A DNA stretch of 35,738 bases from positions 1 to 35,738 of IMG/VR virus record IMGVR_UViG_3300023210_000107; one strand, written 5' to 3'. The notes under the pieces are model-generated. The model worked only from the letters and a program-made list of their open reading frames with translations, had not been told where the DNA came from and made no database searches. The position numbers and the translations under genes are program-made. Of the stretch, positions 25,948-32,256 are shown piece by piece. How positions within the stretch are numbered: position 1 is the stretch's first letter; each line of letters begins with the position of its first letter. The DNA comes from a virus.

Positions 25948-26330
25948 TAACAATTCCATTTGTCTAAAGCTAACTTCTTCCTGGTTGGTTCTCCATTAGG
26001 TTTCTTCATAGGCCCTGGCATCCCACTCATTCTTGCGCAAAACGATTTTCTACGCTTAGCAGCTTTACTTCCTTTTTTGAGTTTAGATGGTTTTGTAGTA
26101 ACCGCTGTTTGCAGTTTAGATCCAGGGTTGTCTCTTTTATAAGCATCAACACCTTTTTGATTCAAGCCACCAGTTTCTGATTTACCTTCCTTACGTGTCC
26201 AAGCCGCTGTCTTTTTAGCAGGTGACTTTGCGCAACTTCCTTTTTCCTCTTTCTTTTTACCAGGCACCGGAGAGTACCCTTCCCAACACCTTTTTAGTAT
26301 TGGGGATTTAGGTTCCTGTTTGTACGCCAT
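25947..26330 (-). CDS. Basic low-complexity protein with SPxK motifs, 127 aa
   Basis: The protein is strongly basic. It begins MAYKQEPKSPILKRCW and contains a second motif, CAKSPAKKTAAW. The C-terminal two thirds (WTRKEGKSETGGLNQKGVDA, then KRRKSFCARMSGMPGPMKKP) resemble a domain family I recall from cyanophage and pelagiphage proteins (DUF6321-like), with Cys, Arg and Lys clusters and a terminal Cys. This composition would suit nucleic-acid or capsid-interior binding. The start shares one base with the stop of the 323-aa gene. It belongs to the cluster of neighbouring proteins sharing SPxK(Q) motifs. Confidence 0.75.
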   Translation of the reverse strand: MAYKQEPKSPILKRCWEGYSPVPGKKKEEKGSCAKSPAKKTAAWTRKEGKSETGGLNQKGVDAYKRDNPGSKLQTAVTTKPSKLKKGSKAAKRRKSFCARMSGMPGPMKKPNGEPTRKKLALDKWNC

Positions 26331-27301
26331 TATTTGAAGTATTTCATTTTTAAAGGAGTAGTCTTTTTAAAGAACTTATTACTCTTTTTATTTGTTGATG
26401 TTACTTCGTTTGGATTTTTCTTTGTTACAACATCTTCAGGCGTTGACTGTCTTTGTTCAAAAGCTATTTGCTCCTTTGGGGTTCCTAGTGATTTCTTTGT
26501 AGCTTCTTCTGTTACATTAAATGTACCACCTCTATATCCACTAGCTCCTCGTGAAACTCCTTTGGAATAAACATCATATTGACCTTGAGACGCCTTCATG
26601 TTCCTAGTTGACTCTGCTAAATTTGCTGTTGCATTTCTAAATCTTCTCTCATGACCTTTTAGGGCTTTACCGTCCTTGCCGGTGTGTTTAGCTAGCCTAC
26701 TCTGGTATCTACCGATCTTCTTTTGAGAGTCTGAAATATCATCACTCAGTTTTTTCATTCGTCTAGCTTGAGATCCAGCTTCCCAGCTTTCAACCATACC
26801 TCTTTTGCCTTCAACTTCAAAATCCTTAAGATTTATCTTTTTATCCGGCCCTTGAGTTGTTGTATCTGGCTCACGTTTACCAGTATCGACTTTAGCTCCT
26901 GTCTTTTTACCTTTTTTGCTTCCGTATTTAATGTGGTAATTATCAATACCGCCTAATTTCTCAATTTCGTTAGCTCTCCAATCCAATTGGTCCTGGGTTA
27001 AGCCTTTCAAGCTTTTTCCAGTGTCTCTAACGTCGTCGTAGATTTTCTTCCCTTGTTGAGTTATCAGTTCTCCAGCGCTTTTAATTTCAACTTCAACAGG
27101 CTTGCCATCAATCATTTTCTGTTTGAATGGAGAGCTTTTCATTGCGTATCCCTTTATTTTACTTGGTGATGGAATATCTCTAGTTTGATTATTGCCGTGG
27201 ACGCCGGCTTTCCCTACGTTTAGTAAAGGTTCTGTTACCCCTTTCTTTTTGTTGAATAAGCCAGTGCTTACCCTTGCTGTAATTGGTGTGTTTTTTGACA
27301 T
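26330..27301 (-). CDS. Basic repetitive protein with SPxK motifs, 323 aa
   Basis: This is a Lys-rich, helix-forming and largely disordered protein. Motifs of the block appear as IPSPSKIKGYAMKSSPFKQK near residues 43-62 and TTPLKMKYFK at the very C-terminus. The middle (SWEAGSQARRMKKLSDDISD, then SQKKIGRYQSRLAKHTGKDG) suggests a coiled coil followed by basic loops. I recognise no enzyme domain. It is transcribed just before the 127-aa gene (one-base overlap) and 3 nt after the 154-aa gene. A virion-internal or DNA-binding role is inferred from composition and neighbours. Confidence 0.7.
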   Translation of the reverse strand: MSKNTPITARVSTGLFNKKKGVTEPLLNVGKAGVHGNNQTRDIPSPSKIKGYAMKSSPFKQKMIDGKPVEVEIKSAGELITQQGKKIYDDVRDTGKSLKGLTQDQLDWRANEIEKLGGIDNYHIKYGSKKGKKTGAKVDTGKREPDTTTQGPDKKINLKDFEVEGKRGMVESWEAGSQARRMKKLSDDISDSQKKIGRYQSRLAKHTGKDGKALKGHERRFRNATANLAESTRNMKASQGQYDVYSKGVSRGASGYRGGTFNVTEEATKKSLGTPKEQIAFEQRQSTPEDVVTKKNPNEVTSTNKKSNKFFKKTTPLKMKYFK

Positions 27302-27304
27302 GGT

Positions 27305-27769
27305 TTAGTTTTTTGTAAGTGTTGTTGGAGCTAGCGTAAGATCCATTTCTGAAGTTGATGGGATAATGGCCCCTTTAGCAAACTGAGCATCAACGCCTTT
27401 CACTTCTTTGTGTTTATTTTGATTACCCTCTTTATTATTTGTGCTTTTATTTTTGCTCGTAAGGTCTTGGTGTCCAAGATTTGCAGCAGCAGGTTCTTGC
27501 TTTTGTTCGAAAGCCCTACCTACTTCAGCACCGGCATCAACGAATCTTTTACCTGTTTGGCCAGCTCCAGTAACTAGCGCTTCATTAATTTTTAAAGGAG
27601 ACTTTGATTTCTGAGTTATAGGTGAACACCTTTTTTTAGCAGGGTTATTTTCAAAACCTCCAGCTCCTCTTCTCGGCCCAGGAGCTGATACTTCTTGAAA
27701 TCCATTGCGGTTATTACTAGCTGCAGACTTTTTAAGTTTTGAGGCTTGACCTCTGAATGTAATTGCCAT
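27305..27769 (-). CDS. SPxK-motif protein sharing a segment with an ejection protein, 154 aa
   Basis: The N-terminal 60 residues are basic and disordered, with CSPITQKSKSPLK ending the stretch. Residues 62-88 (NEALVTGAGQTGKRFVDAGA, then EVGRAFE) match residues 3-29 of the 408-aa putative ejection protein at 13 of 27 positions, with mostly conservative changes elsewhere. The rest is polar and low in complexity (KNKSTNNKEGNQNKHKE). The shared helix suggests both proteins bind the same partner or pass through the same channel. No catalytic motif is visible. Confidence 0.7.
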   Translation of the reverse strand: MAITFRGQASKLKKSAASNNRNGFQEVSAPGPRRGAGGFENNPAKKRCSPITQKSKSPLKINEALVTGAGQTGKRFVDAGAEVGRAFEQKQEPAAANLGHQDLTSKNKSTNNKEGNQNKHKEVKGVDAQFAKGAIIPSTSEMDLTLAPTTLTKN

Positions 27770-27771
27770 AA

Positions 27772-28125
27772 TTATGATTGTTTATATGCTTCGTTCTCCC
27801 ATTCGAAATCAGGATGTCCCTCGTTCATAGTAGCTCTCTTGTAAACTCTAGCGGGTGATCTTGTATCCCTTTTCCAAATAACTGAATCTTCAGAGTATTG
27901 TAATCTACCTGAAGCCATTTGATCTAAATGAACTTTTTCGTGCGCAACAGCCTTTTCAACTTCTTTATCAGACAGTTTGGAGTTAACAAAAATAGTGCCG
28001 TCACGGTTAGCCTCAGCCTCAACCCCACTTTCAAGGTCATCTTTTATAATGACAGGAGTGCCGAACTCAGAGGTCTTCTCGTGAATACCGAATACTTCTC
28101 CGTGTGATTTTAGTTTGAATGCCAT
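27772..28125 (-). CDS. Minimal HExxH zinc metallopeptidase-like protein, 117 aa
   Basis: I start at ATG 28125 (MAFKLKSHGEVFG), which lies 10 nt after the upstream stop and has the same MAFK opening as the 220-aa protein. An earlier ATG at 28173 would overlap the upstream gene. The motif AVAHEKVHLDQM gives H62-E63-x-x-H66, preceded by a strand-like IFVNSKLS, and a third glutamate ligand could come from WENEAY (E110 or E112). This is the plan of a compact gluzincin-type peptidase. It could mature virion proteins of the neighbouring block or attack host peptides. It also carries RSPAR, a variant of the block's SP motif. Activity is not proven. Confidence 0.7.
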   Translation of the reverse strand: MAFKLKSHGEVFGIHEKTSEFGTPVIIKDDLESGVEAEANRDGTIFVNSKLSDKEVEKAVAHEKVHLDQMASGRLQYSEDSVIWKRDTRSPARVYKRATMNEGHPDFEWENEAYKQS

Positions 28126-28135
28126 TGTTTTGCTT

Positions 28136-28465
28136 TTATTGTTTTTTTGCAGGTATTTTTTTGCTTTCCCCAAATGGAGTGTATCCTCCTTTTTCCGCTT
28201 TTTTCTTAGCCTCAGGAACTTTTTTGTCCATTTTCTTATTAGTCTCAGCTTTTATTTTAGCTTGTTTCTTTTTGTCACCCTTAGCTCGCTCCATTCTCTC
28301 GTCTGCCAATAACTCTAATCGTTTGCTTTCTTCGAATGCCGCTGTTTCGCCTGCGTCGATACCCATTTGCTTAGTCTGCTTAGTCTGCTTAGTCGGTGAT
28401 ATTACTGATTTTTTACTTCCACCTAAACCGTTTGGTCCAATTCCTTTAAATCCTGAGTATGCCAT
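28136..28465 (-). CDS. Lys/Ala-rich small protein with SPTKQ repeat, 109 aa
   Basis: After a glycine-rich start (MAYSGFKGIGPNGLGGSKKS) comes VISPTKQTKQTKQMG, where one TKQ tripeptide is repeated three times. The rest is a highly charged single helix (ESKRLELLADERMERAKGDK, then KKQAKIKAETNKKMDKKVPE) and a basic tail. The composition suggests a nucleic-acid-associated or capsid-internal protein, though none is recognised. It is packed between the 220-aa gene (2-nt gap) and the metallopeptidase-like gene. Confidence 0.7.
   Translation of the reverse strand: MAYSGFKGIGPNGLGGSKKSVISPTKQTKQTKQMGIDAGETAAFEESKRLELLADERMERAKGDKKKQAKIKAETNKKMDKKVPEAKKKAEKGGYTPFGESKKIPAKKQ
28368..28394 (+). repeat. Three 9-bp tandem repeats encoding (TKQ)3
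   Basis: The unit TGCTTAGTC is present three times in perfect tandem. On the minus strand it encodes Thr-Lys-Gln three times directly after Ser-Pro, so slippage would add or remove KQ motif copies without breaking the frame. Confidence 0.85.
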
Positions 28466-28467
28466 TG

Positions 28468-29130
28468 TTATTTATTTTTTGTTTTAAGATAATTCCTTTG
28501 AAAGTTCTTGAGTTGTTCTTGAGCTACATCACTACCCATTTCATGATGGCCTCCTTTAGGGCCAACAACAAGTCTACCTGACTTGTTTGGATCTTTTACA
28601 GTAATCAATGTAGATTTATAGCCTTTTTTGTCCTTACTATCGTTTCCGGAAACTTTTTGTATTCTTTTATTTGATTTACTTTCTATATTTGTAACCTCGC
28701 TTCTACTGCTTCTTTTAACATTATCTTTATTTCCTTTCGTTGAGGTTTTTGATTTTACAATATGCTTTTGTTCTAAACCTTTTTCGTAGTCCCCTTGCGT
28801 ACTTTGTTTAGCTGGAGATTTTGGTTTATTATGCTTTGCTAACTCTGCGGTGGTAGTCTTGCCTTTTTTGATAGTACCGCTTTTTAGACCTTTCTCTAAA
28901 GGCTTTGTGGTTTTTTGTATTTTACCTGCTGGAACCGCTTTGTCTACTGTGTTTACCTGCTTAGCTGGAGATTTTGCGGCTATAGCTTTAACTATTACTT
29001 CTGGTAAGTTTTTCTTTTGACTAGCTGTTTGTTTAGCAGGCGATGCTGCGGCTTGCTGTATGCCTCGAGGTGCTGCGTACCGTCCAACTGATTTTAAAGT
29101 TGGTGATTTAGGGTTCATTTTAAATGCCAT
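28468..29130 (-). CDS. Basic protein with four SPxK motifs, 220 aa
   Basis: The protein starts MAFKMNPKSPTLKSVGRYAA, then contains ASPAKQTAS, AKSPAKQVNT and PKSPAKQSTQ, spaced by Lys/Thr-rich low-complexity sequence. The C-terminal part (KGYKSTLITVKDPNKSGRLV, then VGPKGGHHEMGSDVAQEQLK) looks folded and ends in a helix. S/T-P-basic motifs are known in histone tails for binding the DNA minor groove; SPAK is only a partial match. It follows the winged-helix-like gene by 2 nt. It is the clearest member of the SPxK block. Function is unknown. Confidence 0.75.
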   Translation of the reverse strand: MAFKMNPKSPTLKSVGRYAAPRGIQQAAASPAKQTASQKKNLPEVIVKAIAAKSPAKQVNTVDKAVPAGKIQKTTKPLEKGLKSGTIKKGKTTTAELAKHNKPKSPAKQSTQGDYEKGLEQKHIVKSKTSTKGNKDNVKRSSRSEVTNIESKSNKRIQKVSGNDSKDKKGYKSTLITVKDPNKSGRLVVGPKGGHHEMGSDVAQEQLKNFQRNYLKTKNK

Positions 29131-29132
29131 AA

Positions 29133-29573
29133 TTATCTTTCTTTGTCTTTTATCATATCATCAATAGCTTTGTTATAAACTTTATCCGTATATGTTTTAT
29201 TCTTGTAAAACGTACTTCTAGCTGACGTTGGTAAATCCTCTTCCCCTAGTAGTATTCTGTAAATTCTGTTTATTAAACTTTTACATTTGTGTGAAGTACT
29301 ATATATATTAGTCTTCATGGTAGTTCTATTTCTTTTTCTCCAGACATCGATCCAACCCCCTCGCCTTAATCTCTCCCATCTTGCTTTATCCCAAGAGTAT
29401 GTGTAAACACCGTCTATGAAATCATTACGTGTAAATTGCTTTTTGCAATCCAAATATATTAATAATTCAATATCAGCGTCTTTAAGGTTGTAAGTTTTAC
29501 AGGCCCATTTTCTAACAAGCCTGTAATACTTAAGTAAATTCATATCTCTTAAATCACTTGAGCCTAGTCTCAT
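29133..29573 (-). CDS. Winged-helix-like small protein, 146 aa
   Basis: The order of helices (LKDADIELLIYLDCKKQFTR), a Trp-rich turn (WDKARWERLRRGGWIDVWRK) and a basic hairpin (RNRTTMKTNIYSTSHKCKSL) fits a MarR-like winged helix-turn-helix, and similar small proteins occur in many marine phages. It may regulate late genes or serve as a DNA-recognition factor in packaging; no second domain helps decide. Its ATG overlaps the groES stop by 4 nt (ATGA), so translation is probably coupled to the chaperonin genes. Family assignment is by pattern only. Confidence 0.65.
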   Translation of the reverse strand: MRLGSSDLRDMNLLKYYRLVRKWACKTYNLKDADIELLIYLDCKKQFTRNDFIDGVYTYSWDKARWERLRRGGWIDVWRKRNRTTMKTNIYSTSHKCKSLINRIYRILLGEEDLPTSARSTFYKNKTYTDKVYNKAIDDMIKDKER

Positions 29574-29827
29574 TCTACTAAAACTACATCACCTATTGTA
29601 ATTACAAAATACAATTTATCATTCCATTCTATTCCGTGCCCTGCGTGTTTGTCATATCTAACAACATCGCCTTCTTTGAGAAAATCTATCTTATCTCCAA
29701 CACTAATTATGTTACCCTTTAAGTACCTAACGTCGTGATTTTGATTTTGTGTTATTTCAAGGCCTCCTACTGTCTTCGGAGCTTCCTTGATTTTGTCGAT
29801 TATAATAAAGTGATTAACTGCGTTCAA
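29570..29827 (-). CDS. groES: GroES co-chaperonin, 85 aa
   Basis: The chain has the GroES plan: N-terminal strand FIIIDKI, a mobile loop region about residues 17-35 with KTVGGLEITQNQN in place of the usual GG-IVL, then LKGNIISVGDKI, LKEGDVVRYDKHAG and a final strand VITIGDVVLVE. At 85 residues it is shorter than the bacterial protein of about 97. It caps GroEL during folding. Its first 14 nt overlap the end of groEL, so it is translated after groEL, opposite to the bacterial groES-groEL order. It should work with the phage GroEL, possibly also with that of the host. Confidence 0.88.
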   Translation of the reverse strand: MNAVNHFIIIDKIKEAPKTVGGLEITQNQNHDVRYLKGNIISVGDKIDFLKEGDVVRYDKHAGHGIEWNDKLYFVITIGDVVLVE

Positions 29828-31379
29828 GGGATCTTACATTTGAGATTATACAATCTGCGGATATAATAGTCTTTACCACACTAACCGCATTCTTTAACGC
29901 TGACTTTGTAACTAATACTGGATCTATAATACCAGCTTTAATCATATTAACCTCTTTACCTGTTTTAACGTCAATACCTCTATTCTTAATTGTTTGCTTT
30001 TTAATTTCAACAATACCAGCATTATCTAATATAGTGTAGAAAGGAGCTTTAATAGAATCTAATAATAACTTATACCCGTCATTCTTAGGCTTGATCTTGT
30101 TGGACGCATTTAATAATGCAATACCACCACCCGCTACTATTCCTTCCATTAAGGCTGCTTTCGTAGCGTGGAGAGCATCATCTACTCGATCTTTCTTTTC
30201 TTTTAGTTCAACTGCTGAATCAGCGCCTACATAAATAACACCAACCTTACCGGTTAACATAGACAATCTCTTCTCTAGTTTCATCTTGATATAAGCGTTG
30301 GTCTCTTTATCGATCTTAGTTTTAACTTCTTCTATTCGTTCCGTTAAATCTAAGGTGGTATCTTTAATTTGCAATATCGTGTTTTTAGCGTCTGTAACAG
30401 ACTTTAAAACTTCGCCTAGTACATTAATATCTAAAAGGTCTAAGTCGTCACCAAGCTCTTCATCTACGACCGTAGCACCTGTTAAGATAGCTAAGTCTTC
30501 TAGTGTATCAGCTTTAGTTGGTCCAAACCCTGGAGGGTCTACAATGTTGACCTTTATGTTACCCTTTACTTTATTAGCTAATAACGTTGCAAAAGGCTGT
30601 TGCTCTAGCGGAGCGATTATTAACAAGCTACGTTTGGTTTTAACCACATGCTCCAATATATTTTGGATTCTACGTATATTAGGTACGGGTGAACTAACTA
30701 TTAAGACCAACGGTTCTTCCAGTACAGCAACTCCTTTATCTTTGTCTGTTAATAAATGTGATGACTTTATACCTGATTCAAACTGGGTTCCTTCAACAAA
30801 CTCAACGTGTGTTTCATTTGTGTCAGAATCCTCCATTAAAACGACTCCAGTCTTTCCAACTCTTTCAAATGCTTCGCCAATTTTGTCTCCAAGCTCAGCG
30901 TCATTGTTACAGCTAATGTAAGCAACTTGCTGTAGCATATCACCCTCAACTTCAATCCTGGTGTTATCAAGATAATTAGTAACTTCTTCAAGACATTCGT
31001 CAACGCTTCTTTTAATATCTCTAATTTGTTCTTCACCTTTGTATTCGTTTATATTAGTTAATAAAGAGTGAGCTATTACAGTGGCTGTTGTAGTACCATC
31101 ACCTGCTTCTCTAACGGTATTACTCGCTGCTTCCTTTATAAGGGTTGCGCCTATATTTTCGACCGGATCCATTAAGACTACGCTTTCTGCAACGGTTACT
31201 CCGTCTTTTGTTATAACCGGTCGGCCCATAGCGTCTTCGTATATTACGCATTTTCCAGAAGCCCCTAAAGTAGACTTTACTGCGCTTGCTAATTTATCGA
31301 CGCCGGACATTATTTTATTTCTACCCTCGTTTCCGAAGCTTAGATCTTTTACAATCTGACTTGGTAAATTGAATTCCAT
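29814..31379 (-). CDS. groEL: GroEL-type chaperonin, 521 aa
   Basis: This is a full-length group I chaperonin. Visible features are KSTLGASGKCVIY (about residues 36-48), VITKDGVTVAE (55-65), the nucleotide-binding AGDGTTTAT at 92-100, the RVDDALHATKAA block with the ATPase aspartate at about D401, and the glycine turn VAGGGIALL. The apical domain includes ESGIKSSHLLTDKD. The chain ends at IISNVRSLERS and lacks the Gly-Gly-Met tail of E. coli GroEL (548 residues), which may alter the cavity. It probably helps fold capsid or other phage proteins. An A/T pentamer repeat leads up to its ATG. Confidence 0.95.
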   Translation of the reverse strand: MEFNLPSQIVKDLSFGNEGRNKIMSGVDKLASAVKSTLGASGKCVIYEDAMGRPVITKDGVTVAESVVLMDPVENIGATLIKEAASNTVREAGDGTTTATVIAHSLLTNINEYKGEEQIRDIKRSVDECLEEVTNYLDNTRIEVEGDMLQQVAYISCNNDAELGDKIGEAFERVGKTGVVLMEDSDTNETHVEFVEGTQFESGIKSSHLLTDKDKGVAVLEEPLVLIVSSPVPNIRRIQNILEHVVKTKRSLLIIAPLEQQPFATLLANKVKGNIKVNIVDPPGFGPTKADTLEDLAILTGATVVDEELGDDLDLLDINVLGEVLKSVTDAKNTILQIKDTTLDLTERIEEVKTKIDKETNAYIKMKLEKRLSMLTGKVGVIYVGADSAVELKEKKDRVDDALHATKAALMEGIVAGGGIALLNASNKIKPKNDGYKLLLDSIKAPFYTILDNAGIVEIKKQTIKNRGIDVKTGKEVNMIKAGIIDPVLVTKSALKNAVSVVKTIISADCIISNVRSLERS

Positions 31380-31407
31380 TTGATTTAATTTAATTTGATT
31401 TAATTTG
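31378..31407 (-). repeat. Six tandem A/T pentamers in the groEL leader
   Basis: Six consecutive ATTTR units (plus strand) run up to and into the groEL start codon, read on the mRNA as CAAAU/UAAAU repeats. Similar units precede the giant gene (6166-6185, four ATTTW) and the 89-aa gene (25856-25870, three ATTTA). Bacteroidota translate from A/T-rich leaders without a Shine-Dalgarno, so this may be an initiation enhancer. Confidence 0.8.
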
Positions 31408-31416
31408 ACTGTTAAG

Positions 31417-31428
31417 GTTATTATTACG
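31417..31428 (-). promoter_or_regulatory. Shared 12-bp upstream element, copy 2
   Basis: GTTATTATTACG (plus strand) lies 38-49 nt upstream of groEL and is identical to 8105-8116. It is a candidate phage promoter element or RNA processing site. No standard Bacteroidota -7/-33 pair is obvious beside it. Confidence 0.2.
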
Positions 31429-31436
31429 TGGTTTAT

Positions 31437-31889
31437 TTACTTTCTTACTATACTCCCCACTTTTTCGACTCCTCTTGATCCAAAATAAGCAACATACACC
31501 GTCATTGTAAGAGTTTTTAGCAAACTTATCCATTCTTCACTTACTGTAAAATCCACGTAGTTATTACTATCAACCCAAATCAAAGCTATAGTCATAACTG
31601 TTAAAAATATTAAGCTTAACGGTCTAGTGTTTTTAGAAAGCCAGGAATCAGACGTCATATCCGCTTGCCACCTCTTGCTAACTTCTTGCATTTCGACCAT
31701 GTCTTGTTCTAATAGCTTAAGTGCAGTTTCTTTATCTACAGGAGATAACTCCTTGTCACTAGTTATAAGGTTCTTCACTAAACCAAGCAATCCTTTATCC
31801 GGCAAAACATTTGCTATAGAATTTACCACCCCTGATTTACCTAGCAAGAACTGTCCTACTTTAGTGTCTTTAAACTTTTTTCTTACCAT
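31437..31889 (-). CDS. Holin-like membrane protein, 150 aa
   Basis: Two clear membrane segments are present: PLSLIFLTVMTIALIWV (about residues 90-106) and ISLLKTLTMTVYVAYFG (about 121-137). The preceding DSWLSKNTRPLS and the amphipathic N-terminus (VGQFLLGKSGVVNSIANVLP) match the layout of three-transmembrane holins (Holin_3TM type) common in marine phages and gene-transfer agents. It would open the inner membrane at the end of infection to release lytic enzymes. No endolysin is recognised in this window, so its partner must be elsewhere or be an unusual protein. The gene begins 2 nt after the preceding stop. Confidence 0.75.
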   Translation of the reverse strand: MVRKKFKDTKVGQFLLGKSGVVNSIANVLPDKGLLGLVKNLITSDKELSPVDKETALKLLEQDMVEMQEVSKRWQADMTSDSWLSKNTRPLSLIFLTVMTIALIWVDSNNYVDFTVSEEWISLLKTLTMTVYVAYFGSRGVEKVGSIVRK

Positions 31890-31891
31890 AC

Positions 31892-32254
31892 TTAATATTC
31901 AATTGCTGGTACTGGCTCACCAATAGTCAAAGTAACAGTTGTAGGCGTGATTAGCGCATCAATCTGAGATTGAATGCTAGCTTCAATAGAAGCAACTTGC
32001 TCTTCACCCATCGCTCCTTTTGTCCAAGCAACAACTTGTTCGTTTGTTAAATCTTCAAACGGGATAAAATCTGTTACTTCGCTAGTGTCTAGTGTTTGTG
32101 TTCCGATACTAGTTGCATTGTAAGCTACACCTTGAGGGTCTAACTCATCTGATATACCAGTAACGATCCAATGCACGTTGTACACTAAATCTTTGTATTC
32201 TCCGTCTTGTGGATAAGCATCCACTGTTTTGCAATTCCAATTGTAAGTAGTCAT
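31892..32254 (-). CDS. Small acidic protein next to the tail fibre, 120 aa
   Basis: The protein starts MTTYNWNCKTVDAYPQ and contains VYNVHWIVTGISDEL, a beta-rich half resembling a small domain I recall from tail-associated phage proteins (DUF7936-like). The second half is acidic and helical (FIPFEDLTNEQVVAWTKGAM, then SIEASIQSQIDALITPTTVT). No catalytic motif is seen. It is placed 2 nt after the fibre gene and 2 nt before the holin, which suggests a fibre-associated or structural role rather than a lytic one. Confidence 0.7.
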   Translation of the reverse strand: MTTYNWNCKTVDAYPQDGEYKDLVYNVHWIVTGISDELDPQGVAYNATSIGTQTLDTSEVTDFIPFEDLTNEQVVAWTKGAMGEEQVASIEASIQSQIDALITPTTVTLTIGEPVPAIEY

Positions 32255-32256
32255 AT

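Noticed and set aside
28126-28173. Upstream start for the HExxH protein
   Set aside because: It would overlap the 109-aa gene; the internal ATG has a better position and the MAFK opening of a neighbour in the block.
30298-30921. A 207-codon open frame opposite groEL
   Set aside because: It is Ser/Thr-rich shadow sequence of a strongly conserved groEL frame, with no leader or motif.
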